Part shown: positions 1 through 4,887 of the stretch, one piece after another
How positions within the stretch are numbered: position 1 is the stretch's first letter
How the letters are laid out: every line of letters starts with the position of its first letter
From: Chloroflexi bacterium RBG_16_64_32
Lineage (GTDB): Bacteria > Chloroflexota > Dehalococcoidia > SM23-28-2 > RBG-16-64-32
Length of the DNA stretch: 5,025 nt
NCBI GenBank assembly: GCA_001795235.1
Contig: MGNZ01000023.1
Coordinates: 6,701-11,725, forward strand
Direction of reading: 5' to 3'
Notes under the pieces: model-generated
Seen by the model: only the letters and a program-made list of their open reading frames with translations
Database searches by the model: none
Told to the model about the DNA's origin: nothing
Made by a program: the position numbers and the translations under genes

Positions 1-2
1 AT

Positions 3-30
3 GTAGGGGCGCAGCATGCTGCGCCCCTAC
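3..30. repeat. 28-bp perfect palindrome overlapping the agmatinase stop codon
   Basis: Positions 3-30 equal their own reverse complement over all 28 bases, centred on GCATGC, with arms beginning GTAGGGGCGC. The stop codon of the minus-strand agmatinase gene (27-29) lies within one arm. As RNA it would fold into a very strong hairpin, so it could end or protect the operon transcript, but no U-run is visible in the few bases left before the window edge. From memory, GTAGGGGC...GCCCCTAC palindromes are dispersed intergenic repeats in several Chloroflexota-like genomes; copy number cannot be checked here. Confidence 0.8.
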
Positions 31-899
31 TCCCGCAGCGCCAGTCCAATCAGCCGGTACGTGAGCTTGGCGGCGAGCTGGGCGTTGGCCCGCGGCCCCA
101 GCGCTGGCGCCAGCTCCGTCACGTCGAACCCGACGATGCGCCGCTGCCGGGCGGCCGTCTCCAGCAGCTCGCTCACCTCGTCCCACAGCAGGCCGCCGGG
201 CTCCGGCGTGCCCACCGCCGCCACCTGCGACGGGTCGAAGACGTCCAGGTCGATCGTGACGTACACCTCGTCCGAAAGCTGCGCGGCAATCGATTCGGGC
301 CCCGCGGCGCGGTACTCCTGAGGGCTGTGGAATGCGAGCCCGCGCTCCCGGATCAGGTCGTGCTCCTCGCGTTGGGCGGAGCGCAGTCCCACCTGCACGA
401 CGGGGGCCGACTCCATAACTCGCCGCAGCGTGCAGGCGTGGCTGTACGGCGTGTCCATGTAGCTATCCCGCAGGTCGGCGTGGGCGTCTAACGCCAGGAC
501 GCTCAGCCCCGGCGTCCGCCGGGCGTGGGCCCGCACAGCGCCCACCGCCACCGTGTGCTCCCCGCCCAGGGCGACCACGAACTTGCCGCCGTCCAGCAGC
601 TCGCCCACCACTTCCTCGATGCGCCCCACCGTCGCCTCCGGCCCGCCCGCGTGCACGGCCATATCCGGCAGGGTGTGGATCCCCACAAGGTGCGGCTCGC
701 GGTTGATGCCGATGTCGTACAGCTCCATGTTCGCGGAGGCCTCGATGATGGCGGCCGGCCCCTCGCGGGCGCCTCCCCAGCCGCTGGCCGTGGCGTCGTA
801 GGGCACTGGCAGGATGACCACGCGGGCGCTATCGTAGTCGGAGTATTCGGCGGGCAGGGCAGCGAAGCTGCGCGGGGGCCAGAAGCGCTGGTCAGTCAT
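27..899 (-). CDS. speB: agmatinase-family ureohydrolase
   Basis: A 290-residue enzyme of the arginase/agmatinase family, expected to release urea from agmatine to give putrescine in the cytosol. The binuclear Mn site is complete: GGEH (H115), DAHAD (D138, H140, D142) and DLDVFDP (D217, D219). YSHA at about residues 152-155, GTPEPGG (230-236) and DVTELAP (259-265) also fit the family. Length is typical. The ATG at 899 is chosen because it overlaps the stop of the upstream DHS-like gene as ATGA, a classic coupling arrangement, and because MTDQRFWPP is repeated upstream as a second start-like copy; an upstream ATG at 953 lies in repeat-derived sequence. The stop is inside a palindrome. Being third in an operon with SpeD and a DHS homologue supports a polyamine role. 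N1-aminopropylagmatine ureohydrolase or another guanidino substrate cannot be excluded from sequence. Confidence 0.9.
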   Translation of the reverse strand: MTDQRFWPPRSFAALPAEYSDYDSARVVILPVPYDATASGWGGAREGPAAIIEASANMELYDIGINREPHLVGIHTLPDMAVHAGGPEATVGRIEEVVGELLDGGKFVVALGGEHTVAVGAVRAHARRTPGLSVLALDAHADLRDSYMDTPYSHACTLRRVMESAPVVQVGLRSAQREEHDLIRERGLAFHSPQEYRAAGPESIAAQLSDEVYVTIDLDVFDPSQVAAVGTPEPGGLLWDEVSELLETAARQRRIVGFDVTELAPALGPRANAQLAAKLTYRLIGLALRE

Positions 900-902
900 G
901 GC
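855..902. repeat. direct repeat copy A (current agmatinase start)
   Basis: This 48-bp stretch matches 1025-1072 with five differences (positions 861, 891, 894, 896 and 900) and an uninterrupted 29-bp identity at 862-890. It covers the first 15 codons of the functional agmatinase gene and the ATGA overlap with the upstream DHS-like gene. Confidence 0.85.
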
Positions 903-2182
903 ACGCGGATCGTCCGGACGGCAGTGATCGGCGAGACCGGTCGCTCGCCCCACCCCAGATTCCTTCGCGGCAACCGTCTTCCCCCGAGCGAACGTCCTCG
1001 GCGCTCAGAATGACAGCCCTCATCCAGGGCGGCGAAGCTGCGCGGGGGCCAGAAGCGCTGATCGGGCATAGCGAGAGGCCCGCTAACGGGGGCGGAGTTC
1101 TGAGGGGACGCCGCTCCTGAGGGCGTTCGCAGCGCGGCCCTCGTGCTGGCTATAATCCCAGTCCACTCCGGCAGCTTTCGAGCCGCGATGGCGTCTTTCG
1201 CCTTCTCCGCCAGGGCGCTGACGATGAGCGGCATGCCGATGGTGGCGTCGACGTTGGTGGTGACGAAGCGCGCGTTCGGGGCGATCTTGCGCCAGGACTG
1301 GGCCTCCTCGAACGTGCAGCCGGAGAGACCGCCCCATTGGGGCTCGTCCGTGGTCACCTGGATGCCGTAGCTGTGGCCGGGCCGCTGCCGCTGGAACAGG
1401 TAGGCCGCCACGCCGGCCTGCTGGATGAAGTTCTTCGGCGTGCCCCCGGCCACATAGACGACGCCGGTCTTATTCGCCGTGAGCGAAAGGTGGGCCGTCT
1501 CGAGCACGTCGGCGATGATGTCGAAGGCGACGTGCTTGCCGGTGCGCAGGCGGCCCTCGGCCACGGCGAGGCCGTGAACGCTATCCCCGAAGGCCGGACA
1601 GTAGACGGGCACGCCGTGTTTGGCGGCGGCGGTTAGGATCCCCTCTGCCTTGGCCACGGGCGCCATGGCCTTGCCCAGAAGGTGGAAGTACTCGCGGGTA
1701 GTGTAGGGCCGGTCCTCGTCCAGCGTGAGGGAGAACTCGGTGAGGAACCGCTCGCCGATCGAGAACTCGTGCTCTGGGGCCAGGATATCGTAGAACCGGT
1801 AGACGCGCAGGCTGGCCAGGTGTACGTCGTCGCCGCCGTCGCCGCCGCAGGCTGACTGGAAGTGCGGGTGGCCCAGCGTCTCGTACACGTCGTGGTAGAG
1901 GTTGGCGCCGGTGCTCACCAGCACATCGATGAGGCGGTTCTCGATGAGATACACGATGAGCGGGCGCATGCCGGCGGGGACCATCGCTCCCGCCAGCCCC
2001 ATGAAGATCGTCGACTGGTCGCGGAGCATCGCCTCCCAGATGGCGGCGGCCCGGCCGAGGTTGCGGCCCTGGAAGGCCGTTCCCGCTAGCCGCTCCGCGA
2101 TGTCGGCGGCGGAGGCGGAATCCGTGATGGGGAAGGGGATCACCTCGGGGAGGTGGCCGTCCTGCCCTGATCGGCCGGGCAT
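896..2182 (-). CDS. deoxyhypusine synthase-like protein with repeat-derived C-terminal tail
   Basis: A 428-residue protein of the deoxyhypusine synthase (DHS) family, which uses NAD and an active-site lysine to move aminobutyl groups from spermidine or putrescine. Bacteria lack hypusinated eIF5A, and bacterial DHS homologues are associated with homospermidine synthesis, the likely role here. Visible motifs are STGANLYHD (90-98), VYCPAFGDSVHG (193-204), VAGGTPKNFIQQ (244-255) with probable catalytic K250, and FEEAQSWRKI (291-300). The start at 2182 is preferred: this ATG follows the speD stop by one base, and the family core starts about 20 residues later. An ATG at 2308 would only add sequence overlapping speD. 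Residues 1-371 match normal family length. Residues 372-428 come from a duplicated agmatinase start plus a repeat. The stop overlaps the agmatinase ATG. Strict deoxyhypusine synthesis is unlikely. Bacterial members are, as I recall, sometimes named speY. Confidence 0.87.
   Translation of the reverse strand: MPGRSGQDGHLPEVIPFPITDSASAADIAERLAGTAFQGRNLGRAAAIWEAMLRDQSTIFMGLAGAMVPAGMRPLIVYLIENRLIDVLVSTGANLYHDVYETLGHPHFQSACGGDGGDDVHLASLRVYRFYDILAPEHEFSIGERFLTEFSLTLDEDRPYTTREYFHLLGKAMAPVAKAEGILTAAAKHGVPVYCPAFGDSVHGLAVAEGRLRTGKHVAFDIIADVLETAHLSLTANKTGVVYVAGGTPKNFIQQAGVAAYLFQRQRPGHSYGIQVTTDEPQWGGLSGCTFEEAQSWRKIAPNARFVTTNVDATIGMPLIVSALAEKAKDAIAARKLPEWTGIIASTRAALRTPSGAASPQNSAPVSGPLAMPDQRFWPPRSFAALDEGCHSERRGRSLGGRRLPRRNLGWGERPVSPITAVRTIRVP
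903..1024. repeat. dispersed-repeat-like spacer between the two agmatinase starts
   Basis: About 120 bp separate the two copies of the agmatinase start. Read on the minus strand it opens with a TGTCATTCTGAGCG motif near 1005-1018 and continues through an AAGGAATCTGGGGTGGGG-like stretch. It gives an Arg-rich, low-information peptide (HSERRGRSLGG...) of a kind often produced when short dispersed bacterial repeats are translated. A dyad with arms GGCGAG (930-935) and CTCGCC (944-949) surrounds the ACCGGT palindrome. It is currently read as part of the DHS-like gene. Identification as a genome-wide repeat rests on pattern memory, not on a search. Confidence 0.55.
1025..1072 (-). pseudogene. truncated duplicate of the agmatinase 5' end (repeat copy B)
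   Basis: On the minus strand the ATG at 1069 opens MPDQRFWPPRSFAAL, which matches the functional agmatinase N-terminus (MTDQRFWPPRSFAAL) at 14 of 15 residues. The similarity then stops abruptly and the sequence passes into repeat-like DNA. It is therefore a 15-codon remnant or duplicate of the agmatinase start. It lies in the same frame as the DHS-like gene and is now translated as part of that protein (residues 372-386). Only the 5' end is present, so it has no enzymatic meaning by itself. Confidence 0.8.
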
Positions 2183-2183
2183 T

Positions 2184-2588
2184 TCAGGCCGCGCCCCCGA
2201 GAGCGGCCGTGGGTTGCGGGGCCTGCCCGGAAGCGGCAGGGGCCTCAAGGCCACGCTCCAGGATGTTGACCTGCATCTCGCGCAGGCCGAATCGGCGCCT
2301 GAGATCATCGACTAGGGGCACGGCGTCGAAGTCCTTGCAGGAGAAGATGTCGGCCCAGATCAGGCAACGTTCGGGGAAGGTGTGTACGGAGATGTGACTC
2401 TCGGCTATCATCACATAGCCGGAGACGCCCCAGTCCTCCGGTTTCGTTCCCTTATAGCGAACTACTGTGGCTGGCGCGATCTTTGTCATACCCATCTCGT
2501 CCGGGTAAAGATCCAAGATCGCGCGCACGACATTCTCATCCGAGAGCTGCTCAGGATCACCCCCGAATCCGTCGACGATGACGTGCAT
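2184..2588 (-). CDS. speD: SpeD-family pyruvoyl-dependent decarboxylase (S-adenosylmethionine decarboxylase-like)
   Basis: A 134-residue protein of the small prokaryotic AdoMet decarboxylase (SpeD) family. It is made as a proenzyme that cleaves itself to form a pyruvoyl cofactor. The key stretch GYVMIAESHISVHTFPE (57-73) holds the expected Glu63-Ser64 cleavage site and the processing His69. IFSC (81-84) supplies the catalytic Cys84. The start at 2588 has an excellent AAGGAGG ribosome site; an in-frame ATG at 2681 would add a leader without family character and spans a predicted hairpin. It heads the operon with a DHS-like gene and an agmatinase. Classical SpeD makes decarboxylated AdoMet for spermidine synthase, but no speE is visible. 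Some bacterial SpeD homologues have become arginine or ornithine decarboxylases, and this operon would suit an arginine decarboxylase. The family call is firm; the substrate is open. Confidence 0.88.
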   Translation of the reverse strand: MHVIVDGFGGDPEQLSDENVVRAILDLYPDEMGMTKIAPATVVRYKGTKPEDWGVSGYVMIAESHISVHTFPERCLIWADIFSCKDFDAVPLVDDLRRRFGLREMQVNILERGLEAPAASGQAPQPTAALGGAA

Positions 2589-2593
2589 CGATC

Positions 2594-2600
2594 CCTCCTT
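2594..2600 (-). promoter_or_regulatory. strong Shine-Dalgarno site for speD
   Basis: AAGGAGG on the minus strand lies five bases before the ATG at 2588. It settles the speD start in favour of this ATG over the in-frame ATG at 2681, and is the clearest ribosome site in the minus-strand operon. Confidence 0.85.
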
Positions 2601-2610
2601 TACGCTGCAA

Positions 2611-2647
2611 TGGCCCCCCGCCGTACCGTGCCGACACGTGGGGGCCA
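2611..2647 (-). promoter_or_regulatory. GC-rich hairpin in the speD leader
   Basis: Perfect 8-bp arms TGGCCCCC (2611-2618) and GGGGGCCA (2640-2647) enclose an inner 4-bp stem, CGTG (2627-2630) and CACG (2635-2638), with a CCGA loop on the plus strand. In the predicted operon transcript this hairpin ends nine bases before the AAAGGAGG ribosome site. No U-run follows on the minus strand, so it is not a standard terminator. It could affect translation, transcript stability or attenuation; no known riboswitch was recognised. Confidence 0.5.
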
Positions 2648-2653
2648 AGGGAT

Positions 2654-2690
2654 TGATGCGCTGTTCAGTTTTTAAGCGCAAGGCGCATCA
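2654..2690. repeat. inverted repeat at the speD promoter
   Basis: TGATGCGC (2654-2661) and GCGCATCA (2683-2690) are perfect 8-base inverted copies separated by 21 bases. The right arm overlaps the candidate -10 box. This could be an operator or only a transcript hairpin; no regulator is encoded nearby. Confidence 0.4.
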
Positions 2691-2715
2691 TAGCACAGGG
2701 GTACGCGGTGCGCAA
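2687..2715 (-). promoter_or_regulatory. candidate sigma70-type promoter for the polyamine operon
   Basis: On the minus strand TATGAT (2687-2692, five of six matches to the -10 consensus) follows TTGCGC (2710-2715, three of six to the -35 consensus) with 17-base spacing. Transcription would begin near 2680, giving a leader of about 90 bases before speD. This is the most AT-rich stretch upstream of the operon. The -35 lies close to the edge of the decayed transposon, which may have supplied it. Confidence 0.45.
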
Positions 2716-2926
2716 TGAGATGTACTGGGTCACTACATATGAGACAGCACCGCTGCAGGGGCAGCCTCCGGGTGGCACTTGGCAAGGTACTCCGCGGGAG
2801 TCTGTCCTGCTAAGGCCTAGTGGGGGCGGAAGGTGTTGTAGAGGTGCTCCCAGTGGCGGAGGGCAGGGCGGACCGCGGGCAGGTCCGGGTCTCCATCGCT
2901 GCGCGGGTCCCCGTAGCGCTCCCAGA

Positions 2927-2946
2927 CCTGCCCGCCGGCAGGCGGG
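2927..2946. repeat. 20-nt palindromic insertion in the transposase remnant
   Basis: CCTGCCCGCCGGCAGGCGGG contains two overlapping dyads: CCTGCC/GGCAGG with a four-base loop, and CCCGCC/GGCGGG with a four-base loop. Removing exactly these 20 bases restores minus-strand codons GAG TTC TGG GAG CGC TAC, joining HTEE to FWERY as expected for the family. It is thus a discrete inserted unit that also shifts the reading frame. Confidence 0.65.
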
Positions 2947-2986
2947 ACTCCTCTGTGTGAGTCCTTTGGGCCCGCTCCACGTGCCC

Positions 2987-3007
2987 GGGGAGACCCCCCC
3001 CGTCTGG
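2987..3007. repeat. 21-nt insertion with small dyad in the transposase remnant
   Basis: Between the codons for PKLN and GHVER on the minus strand there are seven extra codons (PDGGGLP). Intact relatives read PKLNG(H/R)VER directly. The extra DNA holds a run of eight C flanked by AGAC (2991-2994) and GTCT (3002-3005), partly resembling short dispersed palindromes. It keeps the frame. Confidence 0.5.
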
Positions 3008-3067
3008 GTTGAGCTTGGGGGAGCGGGGTGGCAGGACGAAGAGCTGCAGAGCACTCCCCTGGCAGGC

Positions 3068-3218
3068 CGTCCGCGTCCTCGCCCTCGATGTCCCCCCGGC
3101 GCCGGACGAGGCCTGGGCCCGCGACGCCCTGGCGCGGCTGGCCTTCACGCCCACGGTGAGCCCGCCGGACCGTGAGCGCCTCGCCAATCTCTTGAACATG
3201 CGCGCCGCCAACCTGTAA
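3068..3218 (+). pseudogene. 3' remnant of an unidentified plus-strand gene
   Basis: From about 3068 to the TAA at 3216-3218 the plus strand reads about 50 codons with strong coding character: nearly all third positions are G or C, and the composition is that of an ordinary soluble protein (VRVLALDVPPAPDEAWARD... ending in NMRAANL). Upstream, the frame runs into the transposase remnant, and the only possible starts, such as the TTG at 3009, lie inside that remnant. The simplest reading is the C-terminal end of a gene cut by the transposon insertion or by a later deletion. I do not recognise the family. It ends 63 bases before the first SDR gene, so the intact gene may once have headed that operon. 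Confidence 0.5.
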
Positions 3219-3264
3219 GCTACGCCTGCCGCTGGCGGGCCGGCGGCAAACGACCGCGGCAGCC

Positions 3265-3273
3265 GGAGGGAGG
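3265..3273 (+). promoter_or_regulatory. Shine-Dalgarno site for the first SDR gene
   Basis: GGAGGGAGG lies eight bases before the ATG at 3282. It would leave only two bases before the in-frame TTG at 3276, so it selects the ATG as the start. Confidence 0.8.
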
Positions 3274-3281
3274 CATTGCGC

Positions 3282-4109
3282 ATGGGCGTTCTGGACAAGC
3301 TGCGCCTGGACGGCAAGGTGGCTGTCGTCACCGGCGCCGGGCGCGGACTGGGCCGGGCCATGGCCCTGGCCCTTGCCGAGGCCGGCTGCGACATCGTGGC
3401 GGCGGCCCGCACCCGTTCCCAGATCGACGAGACGGCTGGGCTGGTGCGCGACGGGGGCCGCAGGTGCCTGGTCGTGCCCACCGACATCACCGACCCGGCC
3501 TCGGTCGCGGCTATGGTCGAAAGCGCTATCGCCGAGTTCGGGCGCATCGATATCCTCCTCAACAACGCCGGCGGCGCTACCGAGGGCATGGGCAAGCCTG
3601 TGGAGGAGATCACGGACCAGGAGTGGCATACGGGCATCGACACCAACCTCTCCGGCACGTTCTACTGCTGCCGAGCGGCCATCCCCCATATGCTGCGTCA
3701 AGGTGGAGGCAAGATCATCAACGTCACCTCCGGCTTCGGCCTCCGGGGCGGCCGCGACAACTTCATGTACACCTCGTCCAAGGCCGGCTTGATCAACTTC
3801 ACCCGCTCCCTGGCCATGACCTACGCCGAACGCAACATTCAGGCCAACCTCATCGCCCCCGGCCTCTTTCCTCACGACAACCCCGCGATGGTGGAGTGGT
3901 GGCGCGGCGGCAAGTTCGTCCCCATGGGCAGGCTGGGCCGCGACGAGGAGCTGGGCCCCCTCTGCGTCTTCCTGGCCTCCGACCTCTCCAGCTACATGAA
4001 CGGCGACATCCTGGCGCTGGAAGGCGGTGGCTTAGCGGGGGGTCATGCTCCTACGGGCTTCGCGCCGGTGGTGCCCCTTGAGGCAGACGCCCGAAGGGGA
4101 GAAGCGTAA
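3282..4109 (+). CDS. short-chain dehydrogenase/reductase (SDR), catalytically complete
   Basis: A 275-residue classical SDR, expected to interconvert a hydroxyl and a ketone with NAD(P) in the cytosol. It has the full family signature: nucleotide-binding TGAGRGLG (17-24), NNAG (94-97), and the catalytic set N122, S150, Y163 and K167 (YTSSK). The AAART sequence at the end of the second strand (40-44) puts Arg43 where NADP-preferring SDRs often carry a basic residue; that preference is inference. The protein extends about 25 residues past the usual GG-ending strand, with a Pro/Gly-rich tail. The ATG at 3282 is set by a strong ribosome site. The stop TAA overlaps the next ATG (TAATG), so the two SDRs are probably co-translated. 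It resembles FabG or 3-hydroxyacyl-CoA dehydrogenase types, but the substrate cannot be read from sequence. The following thioesterase-like gene favours an acyl-CoA substrate. Confidence 0.92.
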   Translation: MGVLDKLRLDGKVAVVTGAGRGLGRAMALALAEAGCDIVAAARTRSQIDETAGLVRDGGRRCLVVPTDITDPASVAAMVESAIAEFGRIDILLNNAGGATEGMGKPVEEITDQEWHTGIDTNLSGTFYCCRAAIPHMLRQGGGKIINVTSGFGLRGGRDNFMYTSSKAGLINFTRSLAMTYAERNIQANLIAPGLFPHDNPAMVEWWRGGKFVPMGRLGRDEELGPLCVFLASDLSSYMNGDILALEGGGLAGGHAPTGFAPVVPLEADARRGEA

Positions 4110-4882
4110 TGGTTCTCGATCAGTTCTCGCTGCGGGGCAAGACCGCTCTCGTCATCGGCGCTGCGGGCGCCGTCGGCCGGGCGGCGGCCGTGGCCCTGGC
4201 CGAGGCCGGCGCCGACGTGGCCGTGGCCACCACCACACGTGCCGCCAAGGAGGAGGTCGCCGCCAACTCCTGCGCCAACGAGGTCTGGGCCCTCGACCGG
4301 AAAGGCTTCGCCGCCAGCATCGACGCCGCCAGCGAGGCCGACGTCCAGTCGCTAGTGGAGCGGGCGGCCGCTGAGCTCGGCCGCCTGGACGTCCTGGTCA
4401 ACGCCCACGACCTCCCCTTCGCCAAGCCGATCCAGGAGGTTTCCCCCGACGAGTGGCGCCGCGTCATGGACGTTAACCTCACGGGCGTGTTCCTGGCCTG
4501 CCGCGCCGCCGCCGCGCCGATGCTCTCGCAGGGCTCGGGGCGCATCATAAACATCGTCTCGCTGCTGGCGGAGCGAGGGATGGTCAACGGGTCCGCCCTC
4601 TGCGCCGCCCAGGCCGGGGTGATGAACCTCACGCGCGCGCTGGCCCTGGAGTGGGCCCGCAGCGGCATCACCGTCAACGCCGTAGGCGCAGGCTGGACCG
4701 AAGGCATGGGCATCCTCGCCGACGAAGACTCCCGCCGCAAGCTTGACCGCTATCTCCCCGGCAAGCGGCTGGCCCGCCCGGAAGAGATAGCCGGGATTGT
4801 CGTGTACATGGCCTCCGATGCCGCCGAATACCTCACCGGCCAGGTGGTCTGGATAGAGGGCGGCGCTCTCAGCCACGTGTAG
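4109..4882 (+). CDS. degenerate SDR homologue, probable pseudoenzyme partner
   Basis: A 257-residue protein with the SDR fold pattern along its whole length but with eroded active-site motifs. The glycine motif reads IGAAGAVG (16-23) instead of TGxxxGxG, losing the Thr and the middle Gly. NNAG is replaced by NAHD (98-101). N123 and S151 are kept, but Tyr and Lys of YxxxK are replaced by Leu164 and Gln168 (LCAAQ). The family PG after the sixth strand reads AG (194-195). The frame is intact and GC-rich codon use matches the neighbours, so it appears to be maintained rather than decaying. Its ATG overlaps the stop of the active SDR (TAATG), which favours equal synthesis and a hetero-oligomer. 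A known precedent is BbsCD of anaerobic toluene degradation, where one SDR subunit is an inactive pseudoenzyme. An unusual active enzyme remains possible. Confidence 0.85.
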   Translation: MVLDQFSLRGKTALVIGAAGAVGRAAAVALAEAGADVAVATTTRAAKEEVAANSCANEVWALDRKGFAASIDAASEADVQSLVERAAAELGRLDVLVNAHDLPFAKPIQEVSPDEWRRVMDVNLTGVFLACRAAAAPMLSQGSGRIINIVSLLAERGMVNGSALCAAQAGVMNLTRALALEWARSGITVNAVGAGWTEGMGILADEDSRRKLDRYLPGKRLARPEEIAGIVVYMASDAAEYLTGQVVWIEGGALSHV

Positions 4883-4887
4883 CTGTG

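Larger units (their letters stand above)
2733..3067 (-). pseudogene. decayed 3' end of an IS481-type (rve/DDE) transposase
   Basis: Reading the minus strand across shifts of frame gives a recognisable integrase-core C-terminus: LFVLPPRSPKLN (about 3012-3048), then GHVERAQRTHTEE, then WERYGDPRSDGDPDLPAV, HWEHLYNTFRPH and, after a TAG at 2817-2819, ALAGQTPAEYLAKCH, ending at TAG 2733-2735. Intact relatives read RPHQALxxxTPAEYL, so the TAG most likely replaces a CAG glutamine codon. A 21-nt in-frame insertion (2987-3007) and a 20-nt frameshifting insertion (2927-2946) also disrupt it. The N-terminal part and the first catalytic acidic residues are absent. The 5' limit near 3067 is where resemblance fades and plus-strand coding signal begins. 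It cannot encode a working transposase. Family assignment (IS481-like) rests on motif memory; terminal inverted repeats were not identified with confidence. Confidence 0.78.

Noticed and set aside
900..953. Earlier ATG (953) for agmatinase
   Set aside because: The extra residues come from the repeat-like spacer; the ATG at 899 forms the ATGA overlap and matches the duplicated start copy.
2183..2308. Earlier ATG (2308) for the DHS-like gene
   Set aside because: It would add 42 residues overlapping speD in another frame with no family similarity; the ATG at 2182 directly after the speD stop is better.
2589..2681. Earlier ATG (2681) for speD
   Set aside because: The added residues have no family character and cross the leader hairpin, while the ATG at 2588 has an ideal ribosome site.
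3192..3221. Possible promoter TTGAAC with 18-base spacing to TAAGCT for the SDR operon
   Set aside because: The -10 matches only three of six positions and the -35 lies inside coding-like sequence; too weak to call.
3224..3240. GCC/GGC-rich inverted repeat between the gene remnant and the SDR operon
   Set aside because: The stem is short and imperfect with no T-run; GC-rich background produces such pairs often.
3276..3281. TTG start for the first SDR
   Set aside because: Only two bases separate it from the ribosome site; the ATG at 3282 has normal spacing.
2817..3875. Long open frames on the minus strand across the first SDR gene (also 2810-3658)
   Set aside because: Their upstream parts are antisense to a clear SDR gene and are Arg/Ala/Gly-rich shadow translations caused by high GC. 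Only the part below about 3067 holds transposase motifs.
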